A DNA stretch of 64,000 bases from Bryopsis sp. KO-2023 (taxonomy: Eukaryota > Chlorophyta > Ulvophyceae > Bryopsidales > Bryopsidaceae). The notes under the pieces were generated by a model that had not been told where the DNA came from, searched no databases, and was given only the letters and a program-made list of their open reading frames with translations. The DNA lies in NCBI GenBank assembly GCA_030272585.1, contig BSYQ01000001.1:1612001-1676000 (forward strand), given 5' to 3'. Positions 42,125 through 55,429 of this stretch are shown piece by piece. A program made the position numbers and the translations under genes. Position 1 is the stretch's first letter; each line of letters opens with the position of its first letter.

Positions 42125-45100
42125 CTGGTCTTCTCCTTCCTCTTGTTCGCTGGATGGTGGCACCTCAGGTCCATTGAAAATAGCTTGCACAGTGACGTTT
42201 TCGTTGAAATTCAGATCAGGCAGCAGTTTGGGGGTCAACAGAAAGCATTGAGGTGTTCCTTCATTGCCGGCGCTCGCAACCAAAATGTCGAAAATCTTCC
42301 TTTCGTTTACAGCGTCCATTCCTTGGTTGATTTCATCCACCACTCGGAAAGGGGTTCGGGTGACAGACTGCAACATCAACAGAAGCAAAAACCTCACTCC
42401 ACCGAGGGTATCCTTTTTCTTTTAAATTTGTAGCACCACACCGACGGTGAAAGCTTTTTCATGCAGCATGTCTGTCCAAATGGGCAAATCTTTTGAACTT
42501 CCTTCTTTTCAACAGAGAACCCGTTCCAAGGTTTTTCCTCACAGACCTGTAGGGAAATTAGATACAACATCGTAGAAACCGAGCGTTCGCCACCAGATTG
42601 GGTGCTGGAGTCCAAAGCTTTCAAACTCTCCGTGTTCCGAAATTTCACCCTGGATTTTTTTTTCAAAAACACAAAAACAAAATCACCCTCCCAACAGTTT
42701 TCTCACGTCAATTTTTTTTTTTTTTCTCGTCGGGTCAAGCCTGCTCCTCAGAGAAAAAATTGACAGGAAGAAGCATAATACTCCACTCACCGAATTTCCA
42801 GTGCATACGACCGATAATCATCCCCATGTTTTTCCTCCCCTGCCAACTCGACCTCACCCACGCTCCTAAAACACACCACCACATTAGGAAAACGATGCTA
42901 CGTAACATAGTACATAATCAGAGATTCCAGCTCAAAAGTTGTTCTCCGCCGACTTTCCTCCTACCCAATGAGCTTGAAATTTCTCATGAAAGTTTTGTTG
43001 ACCTTCTCAACCGTGGCGGTCAGTCTGGGAAGCCAATCACTCTATAAACAGGATTAAAAAAAAACACAAAGTAGAGAGAATCAGAACGGCCTTTTTTTTG
43101 ACAGAACACCAGACATTTACACAAAAGTACATAAACTGGTCAGATGGAGCTGGATCAACTTCACAAATCACACAAATGATCTGCAGAATCCAACCAGATC
43201 GAACAAGGGTCAACTTTGATGGAAATGAGGAGATGCATTGGACATATACATATATACATATATAGAGACACACACATAAGATGTTCCAGTCTGACCTTGA
43301 TAACAGCGATCCTATCTGCAATCTGATCGACCATGCTCTGTTCTTTCTCCATTTGCTTGGTCAACATTTCCACCTCCTTTTTCCGCTTCTGGTAATCTTG
43401 CAGGGCTTGCGTATTGTTACAGTTGATCCCAGCTGCTTCACATTCTTTTTGATGGCTGAGCTCCTCCAGGTCATCCGCACCATCTAAAAATAGATCCAGA
43501 CCCAGCACAAAAAAATTAGACTTCGAAGAAAACAGACACCAACCCCCCTAACGATTTGATTTGCCGGAAAATTTCAGCAGGAAAACGTCCAGTGTTTCTT
43601 GTGAGAGCATATCAGAATCGATTTCTTTCGAAAAGAACACCTTCCAAAGCATGCACCTGGATACTCCTCAAATTTCTTTCGGAGGTTTGCGTCCAGGGGG
43701 TAAGTTCCCTGAGCTATGTGCTCTTGTGTTCTGCAAACGCCACATACGTATGTTCAAGTTACTCTTTTGGAAAACTGGTCATCCGGAGCTTGAATAAGCT
43801 ACGTTTGGAAGCAGTAGGTCCTCTATTGCTCTTTCGTTGACTGACTTTCGATATCGACATTACATACTTGAAAACTTCTCTTTCGGAAAGCCGAGAAAAT
43901 ATCATTCTTTTGTTTCTCTTACTTGAAACGCTTTTCATCTTCTGCCACAAAACTCCTCAGTTGATTCACCCGCATGTTCACACGATCCAAGGCAACCTTG
44001 AAATGCTGGACTCTTCGAGTTTGCAGAGTCACCTGCAATTTCCCCAGAAAAAAAAATCGTGCAAACTCTCAATATACGTTGGGAAAAAAAAACCCCAACT
44101 CATCAGACCACACATTTCCAAACATTGAAAAAATAAATAAATAAATTCAGCCTGGTGTGCCCAACTCAGGAAAAAGAAAAGATATTAACGATTGCTTTCT
44201 TTATGGCATTTTTAAATATATTTTCTGCCAACAGAATGTGAATATGGAATCGCCTCCTGCACCCTTCACTTGCTGATTTCAACATTAGCGTTCAAAAAAT
44301 AATAATAAAAAAACCCAGATATATTGAATTTACCAGAAGTTCTAGCTCTTTCAATGCGTACTGCTTTGCACCCATGACATTATGTTGTTCCACGATAACT
44401 CTTTGCAATTTCATGGTTTCTTTGACCTGCAAACACAGGGGAAAAAAATTCACGCATTGTGTCAATCTCCAGTTTTCACTCCAAGAAATGATTGATTTTG
44501 GAGTTGATGTGCCGATCACTATTACCCAAAAATAAAAATTAAAGAAAGACTAGGAGGCTGGGGTTTTTTTAGCGCACTTTCTCAACGATATCCCGTTTTG
44601 CATCTTCCTTCTGTTTTTCCAGGTCGGCTTTTTTGTCTTTGGGGTCCGGTTGCCTCTCCTTGCAAATCAAACTTTGGTTCAGGGCAGAAATCTCTTTGCT
44701 GAGTTTCGCCTTGCTACAATGCCATAACACCGACACACAGTTGCAACAAATTCAACACTCCCAAGCCATGACAGCATTTTTTCCACCTCTTCCATATGCA
44801 CAGTAAAAACCCCTGGTCATCTGCAAACGGTAAATCTAGAAAAAAAATGAAAAAAAACTGGCAAATCTTTTCATCCAATCTTGGCAGAAAAAGAGTGAGA
44901 AAAGCAAACATTCTTTCAATCTTTTTTTTTTTTTTTTTTTGGGGGGGGGGGGGGGGAAGATGAATGGAGAGCCTCAGGGAAAGCCCTCTTTCGTTCGGCG
45001 GTTGTTACCCACTTTTTTGTGATTTCATCTCTGTTTTGCTTCAAGTCCTTGAGCTCTTGCGCCAACTTTGCATTTTCTTCGTGCAAACTTTCCATGTGGA

Positions 45101-48100
45101 GCCTCCTTTCCTGCATCTCCTTGTCCAGCTCCACGACGTCCTGTTTTTTAAACAAAAAAATTCTCAGGCAAAATAATTTCGGTCGAGAAAAAAAATTATG
45201 TATATATATATATTTTTTGTTTTGAAATGGAGAAGGAAAAGACTGTTCCAAGCAAATCGTTTTCGATTGTTTTCTGCTGTTGAGCTTTTCGCCAGTCCTG
45301 GCATTCGATTTGATTCGACCAGCTTTATTTTTTCATACCCGTTGCAGCCCTACGATCTCTTCTTTGATTTTGGCGACCTCTTCGTTTTTTCCTCCGCTCC
45401 TCAACAGAGAGGGGCCGCGCAAGCCAGAGGTTTGAATCGTCCGTGCGTTATTTCCATACCGTGACACGATGACCCCATATATGGAATTCGGCGTGGCTAA
45501 TTTCTTCACTTGGTTATATCCATACAGCACTTTCTGAGCATTGTTCTCGGTGTCCCTGCCAGCAGACAGCATCTTGATTATTCAAAAAAAAAAAATGGAA
45601 AATTGATCGAAACTAGAATCTGAAGTCAGGAGAAACCACCACCAACCCTCCCTTGACAATCACTCACTGGTTTCCGACATAGACCTCGGTGACGCCATGT
45701 TGCAGATTTAATGCCAGCTTCACCATATGTGGCGCATCGAAAACTTGATCCAGGGTGTTGTGAATTCCGACTCTACATTTCCGGGTGAAAAAAACAGAAA
45801 CAATCGAACTCTTCAGGCCAAAAGATTGTCACCAGCAATTCATCAAGCAAGCATTGAGCTGTAAGAGAAATGTACTTCCTTTGACAGTAACACTATTATG
45901 CTTAGCTTATGAAGCTTGTGCTGCTAATATATTTTATTTAGTAAAACGTGTTTTGGAGTGATGTTTCAAATAACATGAAATTCTACTTTTTTTTTGTCTT
46001 ATCCAGATTTTTTGGCAGCATACTCTGGAATGGTCATATCTGTGTTGTTTCGCTTCAAGGGTTCGTTTGCATCAGGCACAACGATGACATTCACATCTCT
46101 CATTATATTCATGGCCGGAAGCTGCTTTCTCAAAAGCCACATGTCTTCCCTGCAAATGAAAATGGGGCAAAAAAAAAAAAAACTTGAAAAAAAACAAAAA
46201 AAAACCCATCTTAGGGCTGAAGTGCACAATCAAACATGACGAAAATGCTTCGTTTTTCGAAAAGCTCGTGCTTTTGCTTTAGCCGAAGATTCAAAAGTGA
46301 TTTTTAATATTTTTCAATTTAATTTGATTTTTTTTTTTTGGGGGGGGGAGGGAGATATTCAAAAAAAAACTTACGAGTTGCTGACGACAAAGCATGACCA
46401 CGTTGAGATCGCCACCATTTGCTCCAAAACTGCAGCATGATAGTTTTCTTTGACGCTGACTTCGGCGATCAGAGGCCCATAGACTTCCCCCTTGAATTTG
46501 TCTTTGTTGGCTCGAACCCACTCGTAGGCATTGAACAAACCTACAAACTTATCTCGCCGTTTTTCCAGCTGCATGACCCGCTGTGCCGTTGCTCGGCTGA
46601 TCTTCTCGATATAATCTGATCCGAAAACCAACACCAACAAAACCTTAAAATCAGAAAAAAAAACAAAAAAAGCACTGTTTTCTACATCATTTTCATGAAG
46701 AATATCCAACACTTTGAATTAGTCATATCTTCTTTTTTCTAAACCCTCTTAGAAAAGTTTTCTTTCGTGTTTTTCTGTCAAGTCAATATTCAATGAATCC
46801 GCACAGCTTCTCAATCGAAGAGAAAAAATAAAAATAATAAAAAAAAAATCAGTCAGCACCCACCTTGTCTCAACTTGATGTGGCGAGAATGATGCTCTCG
46901 CCTGGATTCCCTTTCATCAAGGGATTTACCCTCTGCCCTCAACTATGCACCCAATACAACATTTGCATTCAAATATAATATCTATAGAAATATTTATATT
47001 CATATTTTAACTTTTCCACAATAGAACTTGCTCACTGTGCTGCTGATCCTGAACTAAATTTTAAAGTCTATTTTTTAAGCACTTGAATTTTCCTCAATTA
47101 TTCCTTTTTTCATGTCCAGGGGGTGGGGGAGCATCGTTTCTTTCACAATTCCCTTTTGATTCTCAACTTCAAAACGCCAGTCCAGTCCACGGTGGTAGTT
47201 TTTTCAGTTTTTTTTTAATATATATCTTGTTCAACTTCTCAGCAAAATAGTGTGCAGAAAGAATGAGGTTTTTTCTTTACCTTCGTACGGATGTCGACAA
47301 TCTCAGGATTTATCTGTTCCATTCTTCTCAGCGACTCAGCAGGGAACTCGATGTGTGAAGCCAGCTGTGACTGATATTCAGCGATTCTGTCTTTCGTCCG
47401 TTGAATATCGGCATGATACTTTTGGGACTCCCTGTTCAAGCTTGTGATTTTTTCTTGTCGAGTCGCCATGTCACTCTCCTGTGGCAGGTTACAAAAAAAA
47501 AATAAATCAGAAAACCCATCCTCCCCTCTCCCCATTTTTAGTCAGGTTTCGAAATATCGGCAGAAGACGTTTGAGCATTGCTATAAGTTCTGCCTTCCAG
47601 TCAAGAATCAGCCAAAGCATTGCTGGTCAGAGTGCATTCTCTGACAGAAATCACCACCAGAAAATTGGATTGACCAGGAGGAAAAAAAGCAAATTGGAAT
47701 TGGAGTGAGCGTGTGATTTCGTTTTGAAAAGGGGCTTACTTACAAAGTCATTCAAGGCTTCATTATACCGTTCAAGGTTTCCTTGCAACGGAAAAGAATT
47801 GTTTTCAGATTGGGTTATCTCTTTTTGCAGTGCCTCCAATCGAGCCTTCATTGCTCTAGCAGGAAAACACACCCAACCAAAAAAACACAAAATCAACTTC
47901 TCGAACAAAAAATCGCTGAAATGATCAGTAAAAGCACTTCACAGAGAAAACAAACAAACCACTGGCTTCCTTCAGTCTTCCACAGCGAAACCCCAAACTT
48001 CTCAGACATTGCCAGCAACAAATCTACGCAAATATATATATATATTGGTCATTACACATAAGATTCATGCAAAAATCTGATAAGGAAAATGAACACACCT

Positions 48101-50819
48101 CCCTGGTGTGGCGGCATGCTTGAGTTCCCTCTCACACTTTTTCTTTTGCTCCAGCCCCATCTGCAGCTTGGATTTCGTGTCGTCACACTTTGCTTTCAAA
48201 TCCCAAATGCCGACCCACATGACTTTCGCCTTTATATTCTCAGACTGAAAAAAATCAAACCCACAAAAAGCTGTGAATGCCAAAGTATCCAACTCCTCCA
48301 AAAACCGAATGCAATGCCCAGAGATTATGGAAGCTGAAAAATCTAAAATTTGACAAGTTTTTCTTGTTCTATATGTTCAAATCTTCCTAAATCTGTCGGT
48401 TGATTTTCTGAACCTTACAAAAAGCTTTAAAAAAAAAACCCAAAAAAACCGTGGGTTGTGAAGAAACTGATTGGTGAATCCTCCATCTGCAGTTGACCGA
48501 TCGATAACCCGATTTTTCTTTCTTGTTTGGAAAAAGACTAACCTCTTGCAAAAGCTCATCTCTCTTTCTGACCCTGGCAACATCCATCTCCATGTCTTCC
48601 AGCTCCGATTTCACTTTCTCCAAGCTAGTTTGCACATGATTTTTTGTCTGGCAAATGCACACACCACCCTTCAGTCTTTGCACATTCAACAACATAGCAA
48701 GAGACACTTGCCCCCCAGGACAGCATCCCTCCAGAAATCTAGCATTCGATTTTTAAACACACTGATTTCTTCTTCCAGAAAATGACCAAAAACCTGACTG
48801 ACTGGGTAGTACAACCTGCATCAACCTGCTTTCAAAAATCCATCAAATCTCTCCACCACACCATAAATACGTCATTCACTACCCACCACATAAACAAGGT
48901 GGAAATTAAAACGAACGAGCTACCGTTGTTTGCATCGTATTAAATAATAACATCAACAGAATCATAGAGTGAAATCACCGTGTGCTGCATTCGGCTTTGA
49001 TTTCCGAGTTCGATCAGCTGCTTGTGTTTGTCATACAAATCCGCATCCCCAATGGCTCTTTCAGTTTCCAAAAGCAGACTGATGGGCGACAAGTTGGAAA
49101 ACTCCACCACTCGATCTTGCGGCATGAACTGCATGATTTACATCGACAAAAGCATTCAAAAAAAAAAATGACAATAAAAGAGAAGAGCATGCGTAACAGT
49201 AACCATCATGATTCACAGACAGACTCCATTGATCTGACGTTTCAAACCCATTCAGAAAACAGATAATGACAAAAAAAAATACAATAACCGCTTCTGGATC
49301 CACCACCACCACCACTGTCTGATAGATGTCCAAATCGATGGTGCAACAAGATAAAAAAAGATGTTAGGATTTCTTTATAACTTTAGAAGCGACTCGATTA
49401 TGGGTGGCTCAAGTTGCAACCCACCTGCAGTAAGTTGTCCAATTGAATATTCATTTCTTTTTTTAGCTTCTTAACATCCTCCAAAGTTGCAGAACTCCCT
49501 GATGCAGACACAAGCAAATGGGATCGTTAATAGCCCATCAACTTCCTTACATGCAATCTTTCATATCGCTTTCAATACGAAATTACCCAGGTAATTCTCA
49601 TTACCCCTCAAGAAACATAGTTTCTTGCACCTTGTACAATGTCGAAGTCGAAAAATTTGGTCCGAATCTGCCAACGGAGGAAGGAAAAAATACCCAATTT
49701 TTTTTGCCTTTAATAAATTGTTAATGGGTACATTGAAGCTCTTTAGCTTACCGTTCACTGACCAGACAGATGAATCATCTGAAGAATTAATGCACCTTCG
49801 AATGGTGTAGTCCGTTCCGTTTCCACCGCTGACTGTCACTTCAGCATAACCTTCTGTGGCACCCCTCCGTACAAAGGAGCGATTGTGCGATTGGCGAGCC
49901 AGCAACTGTTCCAACGGGGAAAACTCATTCTCAAAATTAGAAAAAGGGTTAAGAAATATGCCTGAAAACAAAAAGGACACTGCTGCAGCATTGAATTCCT
50001 TGGAACTTCGCTTACATATTTTTTTTTATCGTGTGTTGCAAGACATTAAATCAGCAAAATCGACATTAAGCTAGTTTTCCCCATCAGATTATGAATCAAG
50101 TGTTTTTAAAACTCATGTGCTGCCTCGATACAGACAATGAAATGCGAACGGGCAGTCTAGAATCAGGAAAACAAATTTCTGGCTCCGATCATTCACTAAA
50201 TCTTTTGCTCAATGTGGGGAGGGTTGGCCAATCGAAACTTCTGAATTGTGGAATTTTGGTTCACACAATTGGATTCTAATTTATGGTTCGAATGTCAATC
50301 CTTCCAGTTGTTTATTCGTTGGGGTACCTGAGGACTCCCAGCCAAAGCGAGGCATAGAGCACACACAACGGAACTCTTTCCAGTACCTGGCGCAGGAAGG
50401 AACAAAAAATTGGGGAAAGTCAAGATCCGTCGCAACTCCGACAGCCAGCCGACAGCCAATCAACTATGCTCACCGTTAGGCCCAAGGATTACGTTCAGTT
50501 TCGGCTCGGCCTCCAACCTGGCGTAGGAATATGTCTGTGGAAGTGCGAATCAATCGAGCTCAGAATGCAAAAGGGGCGGGGGTGAGCAGAAAACCTCGCG
50601 AAAACACCCACCAACTGTGCTCACCATGAAGTTGTGGACAACGATGCGCTTAAGAGTTCCTCGTGGGTACTCTGCAGACCTGGAGTAAAGAGCAACCACT
50701 TGATGGAGCACCAGGCAGAAACAGGTTTCGTGAGCTCCGACTGACAAGAATGGACGGTGCGCTCACCTCCCGCGCTTCACGCCGCGTTGAGTATTGTCCT
50801 CTTCCATGCGATCGTCCAT
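42125..50819 (-). CDS. SMC5: SMC5, structural maintenance of chromosomes protein 5 (at least 22 exons)
   Basis: SMC5 pairs with SMC6 in the SMC5/6 complex for DNA repair and chromosome segregation (family knowledge). Early exons splice in phase: 50767-50819, 50625-50679 ([14 protein letters not shown]), 50474-50534 and 50328-50386, which together give the Walker A region [19 protein letters not shown]; 49752-49905, 49425-49498, 48979-49128 ([19 protein letters not shown], an SMC5 hallmark). Coiled-coil exons follow at about 48.65, 48.24, 47.86 and 47.48 kb, hinge exons at about 46.6-45.7 kb ([23 protein letters not shown]), the return coil at 45.6-43.3 kb, then the signature [10 protein letters not shown] (about 42.6 kb) and Walker B DEINQGMD (exon 42125-42367). 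The start is taken at MDDRMEEDN; an in-frame Met at 50966 is the alternative. The last exon is probably near 41.5 kb. Confidence 0.92.
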
Positions 50820-51380
50820 TCCAGCGCGTTTCTTCGAAACGAGAGCGCGATCGTTTCCGCAATCCCCAACCCAAGCCTGCCTTGCAACGAGGGGATGCTG
50901 TGTGTCAGACGGGCAAGCTGCTTGAGATGCTGGCTGTACGACTGCCAGCTTCCCCACACCAAACATGAACGAAAATTAGTCGAAATTGGATCTGGTGGGC
51001 GTCACGCATCACGCGCGTTACCAAAGCAGCAGAAATCCTGCTCCGGTGGCTGTCTCTGTCTGCATTCAAGGTTGGTTTAGTTGGATTCTGAATTGGCAGA
51101 GTTCAAACAAACAAACAAGCAGAGTTCACAGAGAGGTTGGCTAAACTTTGCACGTGCATGGGAAACATCCAATGTGCTTGAGAGCCAACGAGTGTTTCAG
51201 TCGCCGGCGCCCGACCGCTTTTGAATGACGTCCGAAATTGCATTCCAGAGATTTCCCTTGGAAGTGTTAAGAATCCAGTGAAGATCTTTGAATCGCCCAA
51301 CCCCGACCAATACTGTCAAAACGCATTCTTTATACACGTTGAAACCGTTTCTTCCCACCCCTTCCCCCCCGTATCTCCGA
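50820..51380. promoter_or_regulatory. Divergent promoter region between SMC5 and the plastid-protein gene
   Basis: About 560 bp between the two start codons, holding both 5' leaders. Parts are GC-rich with CGCG motifs. If the upstream SMC5 start at 50966 is used, the spacer shrinks to about 415 bp. I see no clear TATA box. Confidence 0.35.
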
Positions 51381-54300
51381 ATGGCGTACAACCTGCAAAA
51401 AAGCTCGTTTTTATCTTCGGGCCGCCCCGCCCTGGCTCCCAGGGTATGTTCGCGAAACTCGTCGCGCGTTGCGACGCCTGTGCGCGCTCTGTTCGGTTTC
51501 GGTGCACCAAAGAAGCCCGTCATCAGCCAACGCGCTCTGGAGCTGGAAGATGAGCTCTTTGCGACCGTCCGTGGGGCGCAACCTGGCAAGTTGGCACCAA
51601 AGAACGAGGAAAAACTCGATGAGATTGTGAGTCCCCGACCCCTTCGGATTTCTTCCCAGTCAGCCTTGAAACGTCAAACCAGGATCTATACGAATGAAAA
51701 GAGTGGTCAGCAGGGAATGCAAAGCTGGGTTTTAAAAAGCGCAATGAGTTTGTTGATATTGGTGTATTTCCAAACGGAATGCTTGCTCGGTCGTGGGGGC
51801 GTTGGTAGATTGCTCTGGTGCTATCGACGGGGTCGAAGCTTTTCTTGAAAGGTCGGTTTGTTGACTTTTTTTGCATGTTTTGTTTTGGTTCTTGAGTAGC
51901 TTGCTGAGATCAGATCCTTTGGCGACCGAAATGCTGCCAGAAACCTGGATGGAGAATACAAGGTGAAAACATGAGCCAAATTTAAATACCAAAATCCTGC
52001 AACCGAAACCAAGAAATTCAAAAATAATTTATTTAAAAAAAAAATTGACTCAGTTGTGAAAACTTAGACCCTTCTGGGGCAAAATACAAAAAGCGAAGGT
52101 GAAATTCTAGCTCCAGAACTTCAGCTATGAATTGAATCCAGGAGTTCAATATGAAATGTTTGGGTGTGAATTAGATTTCGGACCAGAGAAATCAGCTTAG
52201 GCGCACTTAGCAAATACTGAGGCAAAACAAACAGAATTCACAATCATTTGCGTTGTAAGAAAATAAGAAGCGAAAATACACAAGCTGAACCTTGTGACAG
52301 GCGCAATTGCTTTTTTTTCTTTTTTAACAATGTGTGGTTTGGACTAATACATTTACATTGGTTATCGATTGATTTACAACACTTCATTCAAACCTCAAGC
52401 TAGAAAATTCACACCAATCAATCGGCTGGCTCGTTTTAATTTCTAGCTTTGGTTCCCACAGTTGGTTTACGCTTCGCGAACCATCGGCCCAAGTGGAATC
52501 GTTAGCGTGAAAAATCAAGCTTTGGTGTTTGAAGATGGCGAGGTGTCCAAAAAGGCAGACTTGACCGTTTTTGGGGTCGCCCTTGGGAGCGCCGTAAGCT
52601 CAGGAGATCTGAAAATCACCGGGTCCAACAGCTACAAAGTAAGCAGCCAAAAAAAAATACATTTCCGTGGATGCTGAGGGTAATTTCTGGATTCATGGCT
52701 GGATGGAATTCATCAATGAATGAAAAACATGAACTTCGGGGTTGTGAAAATCACCGGGCTAATTCCAGCAAGATTCAAGATTCTGATTTGTTTCTTTGTT
52801 TTCTTTAAGGTTGTCTTCGGCAATAGAGTTGTGACAGGTTTCAGCGAAAGTTTGCTCCCCAAGAATGAGGGGAACGCCGATAGTCCCCCAGAATTCCAGT
52901 ACAATGTTTTCTATTTGGGTACCTCGGCCTTTGTCGCCACGGCCAGTGTCAGCACTTCCGACAAGGAGCCCGTCGTGCTCGTTTTCAGAAAGGCCGGTGT
53001 GAAACCAGCCCCCCCTCAGCCGGTATGCCTCTCGAATCAGCCACAAAATTTGCTTAAGACATATCTTTTGCATCGAAACAATAGTGCCTGCTCCTACCCC
53101 AGAAAATGAAATCTAGCCATCTTTTCCGTCCTTATTCATATTTACAAGGGTCGGGGGGATGAAAAGTTGGGGCTGCCCACACAGAGTGAATAAGAGGGGT
53201 GGTCAAGGGACCGGAAGGGATGCTCAAATTAGGCCGTTTATGTTCTAGGCAGAACCTGAGGCTGTGCCTCAGAAACGGGAGGGCAGGGCTGGTAGGGCCA
53301 CAAGGGCCGAAAGAGAGTACAAGGAAAGGTCGAGAGTGGCGGCTCAGGCAAAACAACCTGCTCCTGCTGCCGAGAAGGAAGAAAAGAAGTCCTCTGGGGG
53401 CTTCTTTGGGGGTTTCTTTGCTCCTCCTCGATACGTTGATGATGAGGGCGAGGAGGAAGAGGAAGAGGCTCCTGCCCCCAGGGCGAGGGCCAGAGGTAGG
53501 GCTGCTCCTGTGAAGGCTCCTCAAGTCAAGTCTCCTGCGAAAGCAAAGGCTGGTGCTTCGGCTCGAGAGCAGGAAGCTGCCAGGAGAAAGGAGGAAGCCG
53601 AGCAAAAAGCTGCGGAGGCAGCCGCCAAGAAGTATGTCCAAGTAAAGTGAACTGATGAAGAATGCATGAGTTTTGATCCAGTTTTGGAGATTTATTCATC
53701 GGCATGGAATTTTCTTATTATATATTTCGACTGAAATCGTAGTGAATAACAAGTGAACCTTGGAGGAACTTTGGTCGGTGTTTTTTCAGTGTCGATTTAC
53801 GGCCATTGGGTTATGTTTTTGAAGGGAGCAAGCTGCTGCTGAGAGAGCTGCTGCCCAGCAGAAGAAACAGGAAATTCAGGAGTTCCTCAAACAGCTTTCT
53901 GCCGATGTTAAGGCTGCCCAGGCGGAGTCCAGAAACGCTATCCAAAACTTCAAGTATGCTTCTTTTCGTACTATATTCAGTAAATTCAGTTATTCCCCTT
54001 GGTCAAGTGTAAACTTTTCTATTGTTTTATCTCTTTTCTTTCAAATCACAATGAAGAGCCTGCAACTTCGAATCGGTAGAGAGTGTTTTTTCCCCCTTTT
54101 TTGTTTTTTGCTGATTTGTTGCTGGTTGGAACAATCCCCTCCCATCTCTCTTTATTTAAAGACGGAACGAAATTGTGTTTAGAAGACTCTGGTCCATGTG
54201 TGTAAAAATAGGGAAGCCAGCCGTGAGAATGCCAACGTGTTGAAGTCGTCCAGCGTGGCAAAGCAGCTTATCGAAAGGGCAGAAGCGTCTGTCATGGAGG

Positions 54301-54583
54301 CCGCAGAAGAGATCGAAGAACTTTCCTCGGCTGAAAAGCAGGCTGCCAATGACCTCAGGTGAGACACTTGGCAAGATCCATGTTTAGGCATTCATTTGCA
54401 GTGGATGCATGGTGGTCCAGCAACATAGATTTGAGCGAATGGGGAATAGGGAGGGGTTTTGTTTGTTTTCAGGTCTGTTTTGGAAATTTATCACTTTTGG
54501 GGGTTGTGTTGAATTTCACTGTGTTGTGGTGGTGGGATATCTGCAGGGAGGCCCAGAAACAGCTGCAGAAGCTCAGTAATTGA
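51381..54583 (+). CDS. Plastid-targeted protein of unknown family, seven exons, 443 aa
   Basis: Exons with GT-AG borders and consistent phase: 51381-51626, 52462-52638, 52810-53022, 53249-53631, 53825-53953, 54212-54358, 54547-54583 (stop TGA). The N-terminus (MAYNLQKSSFLSSGRPALAP, then many Ser, Arg and Ala) looks like a chloroplast transit peptide ending near ALFGFG. Residues about 45-210 form a beta-type domain (VFEDGEVSKKADLTVFG, NVFYLGTSAFVATASVS). The rest is low-complexity and charged: a basic Arg/Ala-rich patch, KKSSGGFFGGFFAPP, an acidic Glu run, and a C-terminal Ala/Gln/Glu coiled coil (about residues 320-440). I do not recognise the family. A stromal or thylakoid-surface role is only a guess from the transit peptide. 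It is divergent from SMC5. Confidence 0.8.
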
Positions 54584-55425
54584 TTTCATGGAGGAATGGC
54601 CGAGTCATGGAGATGCACACCACATCAATCCATTTTCTGGAGCAGGATGGTGTCCCAGACTGAACAAATTCGATCAAAATCAGCAACGGGGGCATGTCAA
54701 GCCAGCACAACACCTTGGTTTTGACCACCTTTTTTGTTGCGTGTTATAAGTTTTGGTTAGTGTCCTGTACTCAGGAAGGCACCCATGCGGGGATTCAAAA
54801 GGGGGGGGTTAGTCCTGAAGCAGGAACTGGAATTGTAAATTTCTGTAATTTACAATTGCTGCTCCAGCTTTCTCATATTTTGGAAAGGGCTCTACCCTCC
54901 TGATGGGCGCGTTGTTTTCTTTTTGTTAAAATTAATCCTTCCAAGTCGCCACACTCATGCTTCCCTCCTGATCTAAGTTCCTTATTTTCTCCGATGACAC
55001 TCAGTCATATTTACCCTATCAAGAAATCAAGCCCTGATGTGCTGTGGATATGTGTGTAAATCTAGCAGCCAACACACATCTCCACCTAGGCACCAGATGC
55101 TGGGGTCTGCTGAAGCAGCAGCAATACCTGCATCAGAATGGAGATAAAGTTTGAGTTTCTGTCATGACAATACAAAATACAAAAATCTAAAATCACAGAA
55201 TCTGGAATTAGCGAATTAGGTTCTGTGAACCTGGGGCCTGTTTCAAATCTCAATCAATGAGACACAAAATCATAGAAGGGGTGGGGTTGGCTCAATCCTG
55301 CATGAAAACTTTGCTAATTTTTTCGTGTCGACACACAAAACAAAATAATGATAGGAGGCGCTAATCTTGTGTGGACTTTCTCTCCAAACACAATTATATG
55401 CCTGTATTTATGTGGGAGGTTCTCA
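54584..55425. other. Intergenic, convergent 3' ends
   Basis: Between the 3' end of the plastid-protein gene (+) and the 3' exons of the membrane-protein gene (-). AT-rich; no gene or RNA recognised. Confidence 0.4.
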
Positions 55426-55429
55426 CCGT

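Noticed and set aside
44920..44957. T-run followed by G-run in an SMC5 intron as a regulatory element
   Set aside because: Similar homopolymer pairs occur in other introns here (46330, 42715) and look like simple intronic low complexity or sequencing-prone tracts.
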